NCBI GenBank assembly: GCA_024401565.1
Contig: JAKSKU010000013.1
Location: 1 to 61,537, forward strand
Length of the DNA: 61,537 bases
Direction: 5' to 3'
Source of the DNA: Paludibacteraceae bacterium
Lineage (GTDB): Bacteria; Bacteroidota; Bacteroidia; Bacteroidales; Paludibacteraceae
The translations under genes were made by a program, and so were the position numbers. Below are positions 8,207-16,762 of the stretch, piece by piece (position 1 is the stretch's first letter; every line of letters begins with the position of its first letter). The notes below the pieces were generated by a model. The model searched no databases, was not told the DNA's origin, and was given only the letters and a program-made list of their open reading frames with translations.

Positions 8207-8698
8207 ATGGCTACGAGAATAGGAATCATGTCTGACACCCACGGCTATTGGGACGACAGATATCTGAAATATTTTGAGGATTGCGACGAGATTTGGCATG
8301 CCGGAGATATCGGCGACGGAATCCTTGAAAAACTAAAGGAGAAGAAGATGGTGCGAGCCGTACGTGGCAATGCCGACGGTGGAGCTGTCCGTCTCAACTG
8401 CAAGGATATCCTCCGTTTCACAGTGGAGGAGGTCGACGTGCTTCTCACACACATCGGTGGCTATCCGGGAAAGTATAATCCGAAAATACGTCAGGAGTTT
8501 TTGCTATCCGCTCCACGCCTGTTTGTTTGCGGCCACAGCCATATCCTAAAAGTGATGGCAGATAAGAAATTTGGAATGCTTTGCGTCAATCCTGGTGCTG
8601 CCGGAAGATACGGTCAGCAGACAGTACGCACACTAATCCGTCTTGTCATCGACGGAGACACAATGCGAGATCTTGAGGTCATCGAGCTCACTTGGTGA
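8207..8698 (+). CDS. YfcE/MJ0936-type metallophosphoesterase
   Basis: A 163-aa calcineurin-like phosphoesterase. All metal-binding blocks are present: MSDTHG 8-13, GDIGD 33-37, GNAD 54-57, TH 81-82 and GHSH 109-112. Members of this small family hydrolyse phosphodiesters in vitro with Mn2+; the natural substrate is generally unknown. It starts 22 nt after the helicase stop, so the two are probably co-transcribed. Full length for the family and no signal peptide, so cytoplasmic. Confidence 0.88.
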   Translation: MATRIGIMSDTHGYWDDRYLKYFEDCDEIWHAGDIGDGILEKLKEKKMVRAVRGNADGGAVRLNCKDILRFTVEEVDVLLTHIGGYPGKYNPKIRQEFLLSAPRLFVCGHSHILKVMADKKFGMLCVNPGAAGRYGQQTVRTLIRLVIDGDTMRDLEVIELTW

Positions 8699-8726
8699 CG
8701 GTGCTTTATTTATCAATGATTAAATT

Positions 8727-9802
8727 ATGAATAACGATTTATACATACAGAATTTAGGTAAAGACATACAGGCAATCAAGTCTGCTATACTTGAAAGCCA
8801 GCATAAAGTGGCAAGAGAATCCAATCGTGAATTACTTTCGTTATATTATGGCATAGGTCGTTATGTCTCAGAACACACTAGGCACGGAGCTTGGGGAACT
8901 GGAGCTATTGATTTCATAAGTCAGCAGTTGCAAAAAGAGTTGCCCGGTCTTAGAGGATTTTCTGCTACTGCAATCAAACGTATGCGTACTTTTTATGAAG
9001 GATGGGAACTTTTAAATCGTCCACTCTCAGTGGACGATTTTTCAAACGAAACAAAAATAATTAATACACAGACTTTTACAAGTCGTCCATTGGCATTGGA
9101 CAATTTAGATTGGAGTGTGTTCTTATCATTAAGTTTCTCTCATCATTACGAAATCCTAATAAAAACAAGTTCAGTTGAAGAACGTGTGTTTTATATTCAT
9201 AGAGCAGTAGAAAACCATTGGAGTAAGGACAGACTTGTAGATGAGTTGAATAGTGACTTGTACCATCATCAATCTATGATGCCAAATAATTTTTCCAACA
9301 CAATACCAGAAAAAGTCTCTGCTTTGAAGGCAATAGAAATGTTTAAGGATAATTATTTGCTTGATTTCATCAATATGGAAGAACTTGACGCTCGTAGTAA
9401 TGATGATGTGGATGAACGAATTGTAGAACAGAAAATTGTTCAAAATGTTAAGAGTTTTATTATGACGTTTGGCACAGATTTCACTTTTGTAGGAAATCAG
9501 TATCATCTAGAGAAATATGGCGTAGAACAGTTTCCTGATCTATTGTTTTATAATCGAGAGTTGGCAGCTTTGGTTTGTGTGGAACTTAACTCCGTATACT
9601 AGATAGTGATGTGAAGAAACCTTTTGAGAATCCGAGTATTGGTATCGTACTCTGCAAAAGTGCTAACAAAGCATTTGTTGAATTCCTCATCCAGGGCTAT
9701 GATAATCCTATGGGTGTTGCTACATACAAGACAAAGGATGAAATTCGTAGAGTCTTACCATCTGAGGACCAATTGCAACAATTACTCACACAGGAAGAAT
9801 AA
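8727..9802 (+). pseudogene. Broken DUF1016 (YhcG-type) PD-(D/E)XK nuclease gene
   Basis: The first frame (8727-9602) encodes the N-terminal DUF1016 helical domain (SLYYGIGRYVSEHTRHGAWG, then FSATAIKRMRTFYEGW) and the start of the nuclease fold (QFPDLLFYNRELAALVCVEL). It then stops. The second frame, from about 9599 to 9802, resumes with LDSDVKKPFENPSIGIVLC and runs to the normal C-terminus. In intact relatives about 20 residues lie between these pieces, and the ExK lysine follows VEL. Here the lysine is replaced by Asn, and a small deletion has shifted the frame near 9591-9599. Codon use is AT-rich compared with the neighbouring helicase, consistent with acquired DNA. The intact family is linked to DNA cleavage or restriction-associated defence; this copy is very likely inactive. 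Confidence 0.85.
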
Positions 9803-9813
9803 AGTTTAATATT

Positions 9814-9895
9814 GGAGATCTTGTAATAATGAGGATTGTTAAGGGCGGAACGCCCTAACCGCCCTTCCAATAGCGAGCCCGTAAGGGCGAGCGTT
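9814..9895. mobile_element. MITE-like element, copy D (partial)
   Basis: Starts with GGAGAT, continues ATGAGGATTG and the hairpin GGGCGGAACGCCC, then GAGCCCGTAAGGGCGAGCG. The outer repeat is degraded and the far end is missing. It directly follows the DUF1016 pseudogene. Confidence 0.65.
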
Positions 9896-9986
9896 AAATT
9901 AAAAACACAGAGACACGGAGTTCTCAGAGATTTTCTCCTGTTTTGTTCAGTTGGATATTTTCCATCTGCATTAAATACGAAAATTT

Positions 9987-11327
9987 ATGACTAAAAATAG
10001 AATACAATTATCAGATCATTTTAATTTTAAGAGACTCCTGCTCTTCACTTATCCCTCTATGCTGATGGTGATCTTCACCTCAATCTACAGTATCGTGGAT
10101 GGCGTGATGGTATCCAACTATGTAGGCGTCACTCCTTTTGCCGCTCTCAACCTTATCTGGCCGTTCGTGGCGGTGTTGGGATCCATCGGTTTCCTGCTTG
10201 GCACAGGTGGTTGCGCATTGGTGGCTAAGACGATGGGTGAGGGAGAGAAGGACAAGGCAAAGGAAATGTTCTCGTTGCTTACCTACACGGTCTTGACGCT
10301 CTCTGTGATATTGGGAGGCTTAGGGCTCTTCTTCTCTCGTGACGCTGCGATTTTCCTTGGAGCAGAGGGGGAGATGGTGGAGCATTGCGTCGTCTACGCA
10401 GATATTCTTTTGATTTGCTTGCCGACCTACGTTATGCAGGTCTATTTTCAACCATTCCTGATTGCTGCCGAACGTCCGAAATTGGCGATGTGGGTGACGA
10501 TTGCCGCTGGTGTGAGCAATATGGTGTTCGACGTCGTCTTTATCGGTTTCTTGGAGATGGGAATCGCTGGAGCTGCATGGGCTTCGGTCACGGGTATGCT
10601 GATTGGATGGCTGGTGCCTTTATACTATTTTTACAAAAGGAAATGGCTCAGACGTTGCAGTTGGGATTGGTCGGTGTTGAAGAAGGCAAGTTCAAATGGA
10701 TTGTCTGAACTTGTATTGAACGTCTCGCTGTCGTTGGTGAGTATGCTTTACATGTATCAGTTGATCAGACAGAGTGGGGAAGACGGTGTTGCTGCCTACG
10801 GTGTGATTTCATATTTTGCATTCACGTTTGCGGCTCTCTTCATCGGTTATGGTATCGGCGTCTCTCCAGTGGTGAGCTATCATTACGGTGCCGCTAATAA
10901 AAGGGAGATGCGTAATCTGCTTAAAAAGAGTTTGACGATTGTGGTGACGGGAGGTATTGTCATCGCTCTCTTGGCACAGGTTTTGGCTCGACCTCTTTCT
11001 GTTGTCTTCGTTGGTTACGATAAGGATCTGCTTGAACTGACGGTTTTGGCATTCAGAATCTATTCGCTTCATTTTATTGTGACTGGAGTCAATATCTTCG
11101 CGTCGGAATTTTTCACTGCGTTGAACAACGGCCCCGTGTCTGCACTTATTTCTATGGCTAGAACGTTGGTGTTTGAAAGCGGTTGTGTGTTGTTGCTTCC
11201 GTTCTTGTTTGGCATAGAATATATATGGTGGGCGGTGCTTGTGGCAGAAACGTTGGCTATGATATTGTCGTTCTCGTTGATCTATAAGTACAGGAATCGT
11301 TATGGCTACTGGATGGTTGAGGATTAA
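9987..11327 (+). CDS. MATE family efflux transporter
   Basis: A 446-aa inner-membrane protein with about twelve hydrophobic segments in two homologous halves (roughly 15-215 and 235-440). Family features include YPSMLMVIFTSIYSIVDGVMVS in the first helices, the GTGGCALVAKTMGEG segment near 72-86 and the equivalent GIGVSPVVSYHYGA near 286-300. MATE proteins export cationic drugs or metabolites using Na+ or H+; the substrate here cannot be told. A heptamer array starts at its stop codon and leads straight into the next transporter gene, so the two may be co-transcribed. Confidence 0.9.
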   Translation: MTKNRIQLSDHFNFKRLLLFTYPSMLMVIFTSIYSIVDGVMVSNYVGVTPFAALNLIWPFVAVLGSIGFLLGTGGCALVAKTMGEGEKDKAKEMFSLLTYTVLTLSVILGGLGLFFSRDAAIFLGAEGEMVEHCVVYADILLICLPTYVMQVYFQPFLIAAERPKLAMWVTIAAGVSNMVFDVVFIGFLEMGIAGAAWASVTGMLIGWLVPLYYFYKRKWLRRCSWDWSVLKKASSNGLSELVLNVSLSLVSMLYMYQLIRQSGEDGVAAYGVISYFAFTFAALFIGYGIGVSPVVSYHYGAANKREMRNLLKKSLTIVVTGGIVIALLAQVLARPLSVVFVGYDKDLLELTVLAFRIYSLHFIVTGVNIFASEFFTALNNGPVSALISMARTLVFESGCVLLLPFLFGIEYIWWAVLVAETLAMILSFSLIYKYRNRYGYWMVED

Positions 11328-11384
11328 TGATTAACGATTAACGATTAACGATTGATGGTTGATGATTGATGATTGATGGTTGAA
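11322..11384. repeat. Heptamer tandem array (GATTAAC / GATTGAT)
   Basis: Nine 7-bp units (GATTAAT, three GATTAAC, GATTGAT, GGTTGAT, two GATTGAT, GGTTGAA) begin over the MATE stop codon and end at the next start. Confidence 0.88.
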
Positions 11385-11385
11385 A

Positions 11386-12312
11386 ATGGATATTAAACTA
11401 AAGGGTTGTCTGTATGGAGCTGCCGCGGCGTCGACTTATGGAATGAATCCGCTGTTTGCCGTTACTTTGTATGGCGACGGAATGAATCCTGATTCGGTGT
11501 TGCTGTTCAGATATATGTTCGCTCTGCCGATATTGGCGTTGATGATCAAGATGCGTGGACATGATTTCCGTCTCACTATGAAAGAGACGGTGTCATTATT
11601 CATCGTGGGAATGCTTGTGGCAACGTCGTCGCTCACTCTATATATGAGCTATAATTATATGCCGGCTGGAATTGCGTCGACGATGCTTTTCGTCTATCCA
11701 GTGATTGTCGCTGTGCTGATGACGGTCTTCTTTGGAGAGAAGGTGAAGCTTTTGACTGTGCTATGTATTGCCTTGGCAGTGGGAGGAATAGCGATGCTTT
11801 ATAAAGGCGACGGTGCCACTACGCTCAATCCGATCGGGTGCATCATTGTGCTTTGTTCGTCGCTCTGCTATGCGTTATATATTGTGCTTATCAATAGGGA
11901 TATTTATAAGCATATCCCGACGTTGAAACTAACATTCTACACTTTGATGTTTGGATCAGTCTTGTACGGCGTCAGAATACTATTTTTTACGGAATTGGTT
12001 TGTCCGCCAGCCGATAGATGGGATATGTGGCTTAATATCCTTTGTATGGCGATCTTCCCGACGGTGCTTTCATTCGTCTGGACGACGATGGCTATTCAGT
12101 ACGTCGGGGCCACACCGACAGCCATACTTGGAGCGTTGGAGCCGGTCACAGCTGTGGTGCTTGGAATCCTTTGTTTAGGCGAGACGCTTACAGCCAGAGA
12201 GACGATAGGATTGCTTATGATCTTAGTTGCTGTCTGCATTGTGATTGGTGGCAAAAGCATCACAGACAGATTGTTGAGAATCAGGAAATTGTATCCGAAG
12301 AAAAAATCATAA
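11386..12312 (+). CDS. EamA/DMT-family transporter
   Basis: A 308-aa inner-membrane protein with two EamA repeats (about 5-140 and 150-285), ten predicted helices and a short basic C-terminus. Typical features include AAASTYGMNPLF in helix 1, PAGIASTMLFVYPVIVAVLM near 85-105, and GATPTAILGALEPVTAVVLG near 245-264 before the last helices. The ATG at 11386 is preferred over an in-frame TTG at 11380 that lies in the repeat array. Members export or take up metabolites; the substrate is unknown. Confidence 0.87.
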   Translation: MDIKLKGCLYGAAAASTYGMNPLFAVTLYGDGMNPDSVLLFRYMFALPILALMIKMRGHDFRLTMKETVSLFIVGMLVATSSLTLYMSYNYMPAGIASTMLFVYPVIVAVLMTVFFGEKVKLLTVLCIALAVGGIAMLYKGDGATTLNPIGCIIVLCSSLCYALYIVLINRDIYKHIPTLKLTFYTLMFGSVLYGVRILFFTELVCPPADRWDMWLNILCMAIFPTVLSFVWTTMAIQYVGATPTAILGALEPVTAVVLGILCLGETLTARETIGLLMILVAVCIVIGGKSITDRLLRIRKLYPKKKS

Positions 12313-12358
12313 ATTATTAGAATCAGTACGATTGCCTTTATCTTTAGATTTATATGTT

Positions 12359-13690
12359 CTATTTAATCCATGTGACAGACTTGCATCCACTAAAATAAAT
12401 ATGTGCTTGACTATAAGCTTCTCTTGTTGATTTTGAATCTTTAACCATGACTTCTGTGTCGTTGCAGCCGAAAAATGCATTTATGCCTATGTAATTGACT
12501 TTTGATGGAATTGTTAAGCTTTCTAGGTTATAGCATGAATCAAATGCATTCATGCCTATGTAATTGACTTTTGATGGAATTGTTAAGCTTTTTAGGTTAT
12601 AGCATGAATTAAATGCATTTCTCCCAATGAGAGTGACCTCTGCAGGAATCTTCAAATCTGCTAAATTCACACATCCCGAAAAGGCGTTATCTCCGATGTA
12701 AGAAATACTTTCTGGCATTGATATGCTTATGAGGTTAGTGCAGTCCTGGAATGTGCCATTTTCGATGAATGGCACATTGCCTGGAATATCTATACTTGTG
12801 AGTCTCTCACAGTTCTGGAATGCTTTACATCCAATACGATTGATCCTTTGGGGAATTTCTATGTTTTCCAAGTTTATACAGTTGGCAAAAGCACCGTCGC
12901 CAATAGATGTTATTTGGTCGTGCAGTATGATTTCTTTCAAGTTTTTGCAACCATCAAACGTATGGCTTTCAATCTCTTTGACATATTTGGGAATTCTAAC
13001 TGTTGTCAGACCTGTTCCTGCAAAAGCATTATGCCCAATAGCGTCGATATTGGGAGAAAATACAAACTCTGTCAAATTAGAGCATCCTTCAAATGTGTTA
13101 TCCCCAATTATTCTACAATCATCATGAAGTTTGACATATGATAGATTCTGACAATTATAAAAAAGTGAGTTCCTCAGTTTTTTTATGTGTTCTGGAATTT
13201 CAATTTTTGTCAGTCCGCTTTCTGCGAAAGCGTAATTCCCGATATCTGTTACTTCATTGGGAATTCTGATGTTGGTTAATGATTTACATCCCTTAAATGC
13301 GTTGTCATTAATCTTTTTCAAGTGTCCTGTCGTTACTTCGGATAGGCTGCTACAGTTTTCAAAAGCTCCGATGCCTATGCTATCAACGAAAACTGATTCT
13401 AGTGTTTTTAATTTATTACAGTTTTTGAACGCATAATTACCAATAAATGAGACTCGATAAACATCAGTACCGATGATCACTCTGTTAGGAATCGTAAATG
13501 ATTCTGGATTCCATCCAAATTTATGGTCGACAATTGCGACAGACCAATTAGATATTTTTTGGAAATGCAGAGGAAGGTCAGATGCGTATTCTGCGTGGTA
13601 CCAGGTCTTAATTAAGAATTTGTACCACTGTTTCCCAAATGGAATACAAAGTGCAATGGCTGCAATAACAGCGAGGATTTTCTTTGTCAT
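12359..13690 (-). CDS. BspA-like leucine-rich-repeat protein (LRR_5 type)
   Basis: A 443-aa protein with an N-terminal hydrophobic segment (residues 4-19), probably a signal or anchor, then a run of about 14 LRR_5 repeats of 22-23 residues with the pattern IG..AF..C..L..I.IP. Such BspA-type proteins in oral and gut Bacteroidetes bind host proteins or cells, but no ligand can be inferred here. There is no type IX sorting tail; the C-terminus ends in a short non-repeat segment. Two adjacent repeats near the C-terminus are almost identical at DNA level (69-bp unit at 12484-12621), a sign of recent expansion. Confidence 0.88.
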   Translation of the reverse strand: MTKKILAVIAAIALCIPFGKQWYKFLIKTWYHAEYASDLPLHFQKISNWSVAIVDHKFGWNPESFTIPNRVIIGTDVYRVSFIGNYAFKNCNKLKTLESVFVDSIGIGAFENCSSLSEVTTGHLKKINDNAFKGCKSLTNIRIPNEVTDIGNYAFAESGLTKIEIPEHIKKLRNSLFYNCQNLSYVKLHDDCRIIGDNTFEGCSNLTEFVFSPNIDAIGHNAFAGTGLTTVRIPKYVKEIESHTFDGCKNLKEIILHDQITSIGDGAFANCINLENIEIPQRINRIGCKAFQNCERLTSIDIPGNVPFIENGTFQDCTNLISISMPESISYIGDNAFSGCVNLADLKIPAEVTLIGRNAFNSCYNLKSLTIPSKVNYIGMNAFDSCYNLESLTIPSKVNYIGINAFFGCNDTEVMVKDSKSTREAYSQAHIYFSGCKSVTWIK

Positions 13691-13801
13691 AATTGTATTG
13701 CAATGTATAGATGTGGAAAATCGTATGGACAGCTTTCAAACCTGCCTGTTTATAAATGATTTGTGGAATCCTATTACGTTGCTTTTGCGCAGGGTGGGGA
13801 A

Positions 13802-13981
13802 TTACCAAAACTTGTTCTGGCTTTCGTTGTATTCGAATCCGGCTTCCGCCATTTTCTTGACGATCTCCTCTTTGTCGACGTCGAGAGCATTACAAAGTTC
13901 ATCAAGATTTGAATAGAAATCTCTTAGTTTCATGTTCAAGAAGCTAAGAAGCATCATTGGATCTGAAGGTATGTTTTCCAT
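13802..13981 (-). CDS. DUF4250 family small protein
   Basis: A 59-aa protein beginning MENIPSDPMMLLSFLNMKLR and ending EYNESQNKFW. The pattern (IP-DP-MLLSFLN-KLRD, then LDELC, then AGFEYNE-QN-F) is that of DUF4250, whose function is unknown. It is soluble and mostly helical, with an acidic middle (DVDKEEI). It stands alone on the minus strand between the LRR gene and the CPBP protease gene. Confidence 0.82.
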   Translation of the reverse strand: MENIPSDPMMLLSFLNMKLRDFYSNLDELCNALDVDKEEIVKKMAEAGFEYNESQNKFW

Positions 13982-14003
13982 ATTGTTGATTTTTATTTGT
14001 TTC

Positions 14004-14756
14004 TTATAAAACTATAATCCATATTGTTTTGCTGACGATATGAGCCAACATGTGAGCTAACATCGCATACTGTATACCGTATTTGCGGTAGAGCCTTCCG
14101 AATACGATGCCGAAAATACCGTTTAGCAGAAAACATCTAAATATAAGCATGCCTGTCAGATTGCCAAATGTTTGAATGGTTGCTGGCAGATGTCCTGCAG
14201 CAAATGCTGTGGCGGCAATGATATTTGATATGATAAGCACTTTCTCTGGAACGACATCCTCTTTTTTATTAAATAGCTTCCAACCGATGAATGCAAGAAG
14301 GCTCATAAGGAAAAGTCGCATCATGACTTCTTCGATTATGCCACCGTAAAGAATTGATGCAATCCAAGTCGGAGCATCAAAGACATTGGACGCTTCGTAC
14401 GAGCCTTCAAGTTCTGGAATCCATCTTGCGAAGGCATCAGCACTAAGGATAATACCGCTTATAGCTCCTGCAAGTAGGGTAATGATTGATTCTTTCTTTG
14501 TAAACTGGAAAGGACGGATTAAATTGAGCTTGTTTGCAATGATATAGCCGAAAAATCCGCAGACTGCAGCATATATAACAGCTTGGAGCGTCATGATTAG
14601 GAAGAGCATTTGCTTACTTCCTATCTGTTGTATAGCAATATCTAAAGTCTCTTCGTCTAAGCTATCAACAGCAAACACTGCGGTAAACCAACCTCCGATT
14701 ATTGCAATTGGTATCAGACATAATGTGAAAATCAACGGTTTCTTAAAATTCGTCAT
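14004..14756 (-). CDS. CPBP-family intramembrane metalloprotease
   Basis: A 250-aa polytopic membrane protein. The three CPBP (ABI/CAAX-protease) motifs are visible: EEVMMR at 142-147, H189 in FAAGH and HMLAH at 235-239. About seven to eight hydrophobic segments are seen. In bacteria such proteins may cleave membrane substrates or protect against self-made bacteriocins; no bacteriocin gene is next to it. The start is set at MTNFKK: a longer frame beginning MRIVK exists, but its first codons lie within a MITE fragment (14757-14797). Confidence 0.85.
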   Translation of the reverse strand: MTNFKKPLIFTLCLIPIAIIGGWFTAVFAVDSLDEETLDIAIQQIGSKQMLFLIMTLQAVIYAAVCGFFGYIIANKLNLIRPFQFTKKESIITLLAGAISGIILSADAFARWIPELEGSYEASNVFDAPTWIASILYGGIIEEVMMRLFLMSLLAFIGWKLFNKKEDVVPEKVLIISNIIAATAFAAGHLPATIQTFGNLTGMLIFRCFLLNGIFGIVFGRLYRKYGIQYAMLAHMLAHIVSKTIWIIVL

Positions 14757-14797
14757 CTTAACAATCCTCATTTTTTAACAACTGCTATACAATCTCC
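14757..14797. mobile_element. MITE-like element, copy E (right end only)
   Basis: About 41 bp match the right end of the family: CTTAACAATCCTCATT, then AACTGCTATACAATCTCC. It sits directly upstream of the protease start codon. Confidence 0.65.
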
Positions 14798-14834
14798 TTA
14801 TATGTTTCTAAACTTGGTTGATTATTTATAAAAT

Positions 14835-14860
14835 AAAAAAGACTCCACATCAGTGAAGTC
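14835..14860 (-). terminator. tRNA-Cys terminator
   Basis: Minus strand: GACTTCACTGATGTGGAGTC forms an 8-bp stem with one mismatch, followed by six T residues (A-run at 14835-14840). It lies 4 nt beyond the tRNA 3' end. Confidence 0.8.
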
Positions 14861-14863
14861 TTT

Positions 14864-14938
14864 TGGAGGTTCCTAGCAGATTCGAACTGCTGTACACGGT
14901 TTTGCAGACCGCTGACTAAGCCACTCATCCAAGGAACC
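14864..14938 (-). tRNA. tRNA-Cys (GCA)
   Basis: 75 nt with encoded CCA. The acceptor stem GGTTCCT pairs with AGGAACC, the discriminator is U, the anticodon loop is CTGCAAA (anticodon GCA), and the T-arm AGCAG-TTCGAAT-CTGCT is intact. Elements are in the right order and spacing for a cloverleaf. Confidence 0.95.
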
Positions 14939-14998
14939 AAATTGTTGTTTGTCTAAAGTTCTTAACTTCGTTGTCGTTGTTATTTCCTTTTGACACTG

Positions 14999-15028
14999 CA
15001 AAGGTAGTGCTTTTTTATTACATGCAAA
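14999..15028 (-). promoter_or_regulatory. tRNA-Cys promoter
   Basis: Minus strand: TTTG (15028-15025), an 18-nt spacer, TACCTTTG (15006-14999). It would start transcription about 55 nt before the mature tRNA. Confidence 0.55.
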
Positions 15029-15289
15029 ATTTTTTGACACTTTTTTTTAGTTTTGATGCTATTTTTTTTGAAAAACTGCGAAAGTTTAGGGAAAATCCTC
15101 TTGAAACGGACGTTTTTTGCCAGGAAATCAACGTCGTTAAAGCGATAATGAAATGTAGTAGGTGAAGATTTGTATTTCACATTATATACATTATTATCGC
15201 CTAAGGAAAATTTTTCTATTTGAAGAGCTTTGGGTTCTCCTTTGATTATTATGAACGTTCGCGGTGTTGTCATTGTAGAAAAAATTAAT

Positions 15290-15420
15290 GGCAATTATAT
15301 ACGAGTTGTCCAACACACGCTTTTCCTTTATACGCTCGGCCTACGGCCTCGCGTTGGGGGAGGGGCAAGGGCGTTCCGCCCTTTGCAATCCTCATTTTGG
15401 ACAACTGCTATATAATCTCC
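15290..15420. mobile_element. MITE-like element, copy A (complete, with 8-bp target duplication)
   Basis: 131 bp. The left end begins GGCAATTATATA-cg-AGTTGTCCAA. The right end, reverse-complemented, begins GGAGATTATATA-gc-AGTTGTCCAA. Identical 8-mers AAATTAAT flank it at 15282-15289 and 15421-15428. Inside are two GC-rich hairpins (CTCGGCCTACGGCCTCG and GGGCGTTCCGCCC). No ORF is present. In the 567-nt spacer between tRNA-Cys and the deacetylase, only this element and the tRNA promoter are recognisable. Confidence 0.85.
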
Positions 15421-15505
15421 AAATTAATACTATTATCTTTGTAATCCTAGTCATTCACAAATATGTCATTGACATCTCTATTTGCAAAATCTTACTCTCC
15501 AACCC

Positions 15506-16582
15506 TTATTTTGAATTAACAAATTCCACGACAATATCGCCGGCGTTTGGTATTGCGTCGAAAATAAATTGGTCGTATAAGAATATTTGCTCTCCATTTT
15601 CCTTGATTGAAACTCGTTTTACAGGAAGTCGCTTTTCATTCTGCGTCACTTTAAGTTGACTCTCATGCTCAATGTGACATTTGTTCAAATCAGATGTGAA
15701 CATTATTGTCATTGGAATTGGATTCTCAAACGGTTGATCTGTCGTCAGACGAAATACATCTGTGTTTGAGGTGCTCTTCACTGTTTCGAGTTTGGCTGCT
15801 TTATGCTGACGGTGGTATCGTATGATATTTGCATAGGTATCTACCCATAGATTATAGTGCATAAGTGTGTCCAACTGCTGTCGGAACATGGTGTCTTTCA
15901 CCCACGCGTAACTGAAGTCTTTAACAGAATCGCTATAAACACTGTGATACAAGTATGTCAACATTCCTCCGCCTTGTTCAACTTTAGTCAACTGAGCTGC
16001 GAAATCATTTAAAGTGGTCTCCGTCATCACGCTATATGCTTTCGTGTCGAAATAATCGATGCTGTCGGAATAGACAAAGTCATCTGTCTCCGGCGTCTTT
16101 ACTCCTCGTGCTGCGCAATAACCATTCTCTACCAAGTATCGTCTCAACGAATCTGTAACCTCACCGTATGGATAGGCATAGGTGAATACTTTTTGTTGGG
16201 GAATCTCTGCCTCTATCTTTCGTTTGGCTGCCTCTATCTCATCATTGAATGAGATTCCGTAAGGGTGTGGATGTGTTACAGAGTGATTGGCGACCTCATG
16301 GCCTAAAGCAGCTGCTTGACGCAACGGTTCCCAGTCGCCAACATTTCCTGTTATCACATTGAATGTCGCAACCATCTTGCGATTCTGCAATTCTGGCACA
16401 ACAATAGATGGATGCCCTGGTGTCCAGTCGTCAAAAGTTAAAGCTACGGCTCCCTTTTGCGCATCTTTCCATTGTGGGATGGATAACTGCTGCTCAATAG
16501 AATTGTTGCTATTACACGCAAGCATAGAGATTGCTAATGATATTGTTGTTGCTATTTCTAATGCTGATTTTCGAATGTTCAT
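15506..16582 (-). CDS. Polysaccharide deacetylase (NodB-type) lipoprotein
   Basis: A 358-aa exported protein. The N-terminus has a hydrophobic signal ending SMLAC, so Cys23 is the likely lipid-anchored residue. The NodB domain shows TFDDW (Asp 51-52) and HSVTH (His 100 and 104), giving the Asp-His-His metal triad. TYAYPYGEVTDSLRR is a further family block. A beta-rich C-terminal region of about 90 residues follows the catalytic domain. Carbohydrate esterase family 4 enzymes remove N- or O-acetyl groups from chitin, xylan or peptidoglycan; the substrate here is unknown. It is monocistronic. Confidence 0.87.
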   Translation of the reverse strand: MNIRKSALEIATTISLAISMLACNSNNSIEQQLSIPQWKDAQKGAVALTFDDWTPGHPSIVVPELQNRKMVATFNVITGNVGDWEPLRQAAALGHEVANHSVTHPHPYGISFNDEIEAAKRKIEAEIPQQKVFTYAYPYGEVTDSLRRYLVENGYCAARGVKTPETDDFVYSDSIDYFDTKAYSVMTETTLNDFAAQLTKVEQGGGMLTYLYHSVYSDSVKDFSYAWVKDTMFRQQLDTLMHYNLWVDTYANIIRYHRQHKAAKLETVKSTSNTDVFRLTTDQPFENPIPMTIMFTSDLNKCHIEHESQLKVTQNEKRLPVKRVSIKENGEQIFLYDQFIFDAIPNAGDIVVEFVNSK

Positions 16583-16601
16583 TTTCTTAGTTTTATTAGG
16601 A

Positions 16602-16609
16602 CAAAATTA
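16602..16609 (-). promoter_or_regulatory. Putative -7 box of the deacetylase gene
   Basis: TAATTTTG on the minus strand, 20 nt upstream of the start codon. No clear -33 element. Confidence 0.4.
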
Positions 16610-16762
16610 GAAGTTTTAGAATATTATTATATCTCCATGATGTCTTTTTTGTGACTTTATTTTAGGACAAGACTAATTCATTCATGTTTGTGAATTAATT
16701 GACGGTCCACTCATTAAAATCATTTGTTAACCAAATCCTTGGCATGAGTGGTGGTGACATTC

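Noticed and set aside
14757-14771. Start of the CPBP protease at MRIVK
   Set aside because: These codons lie in a MITE fragment; the protein aligns from MTNFKK.
14980-15294. 104-aa minus-strand reading frame
   Set aside because: It covers the tRNA-Cys promoter and runs into a MITE end, has no recognisable domain and is very AT-rich; probably chance.
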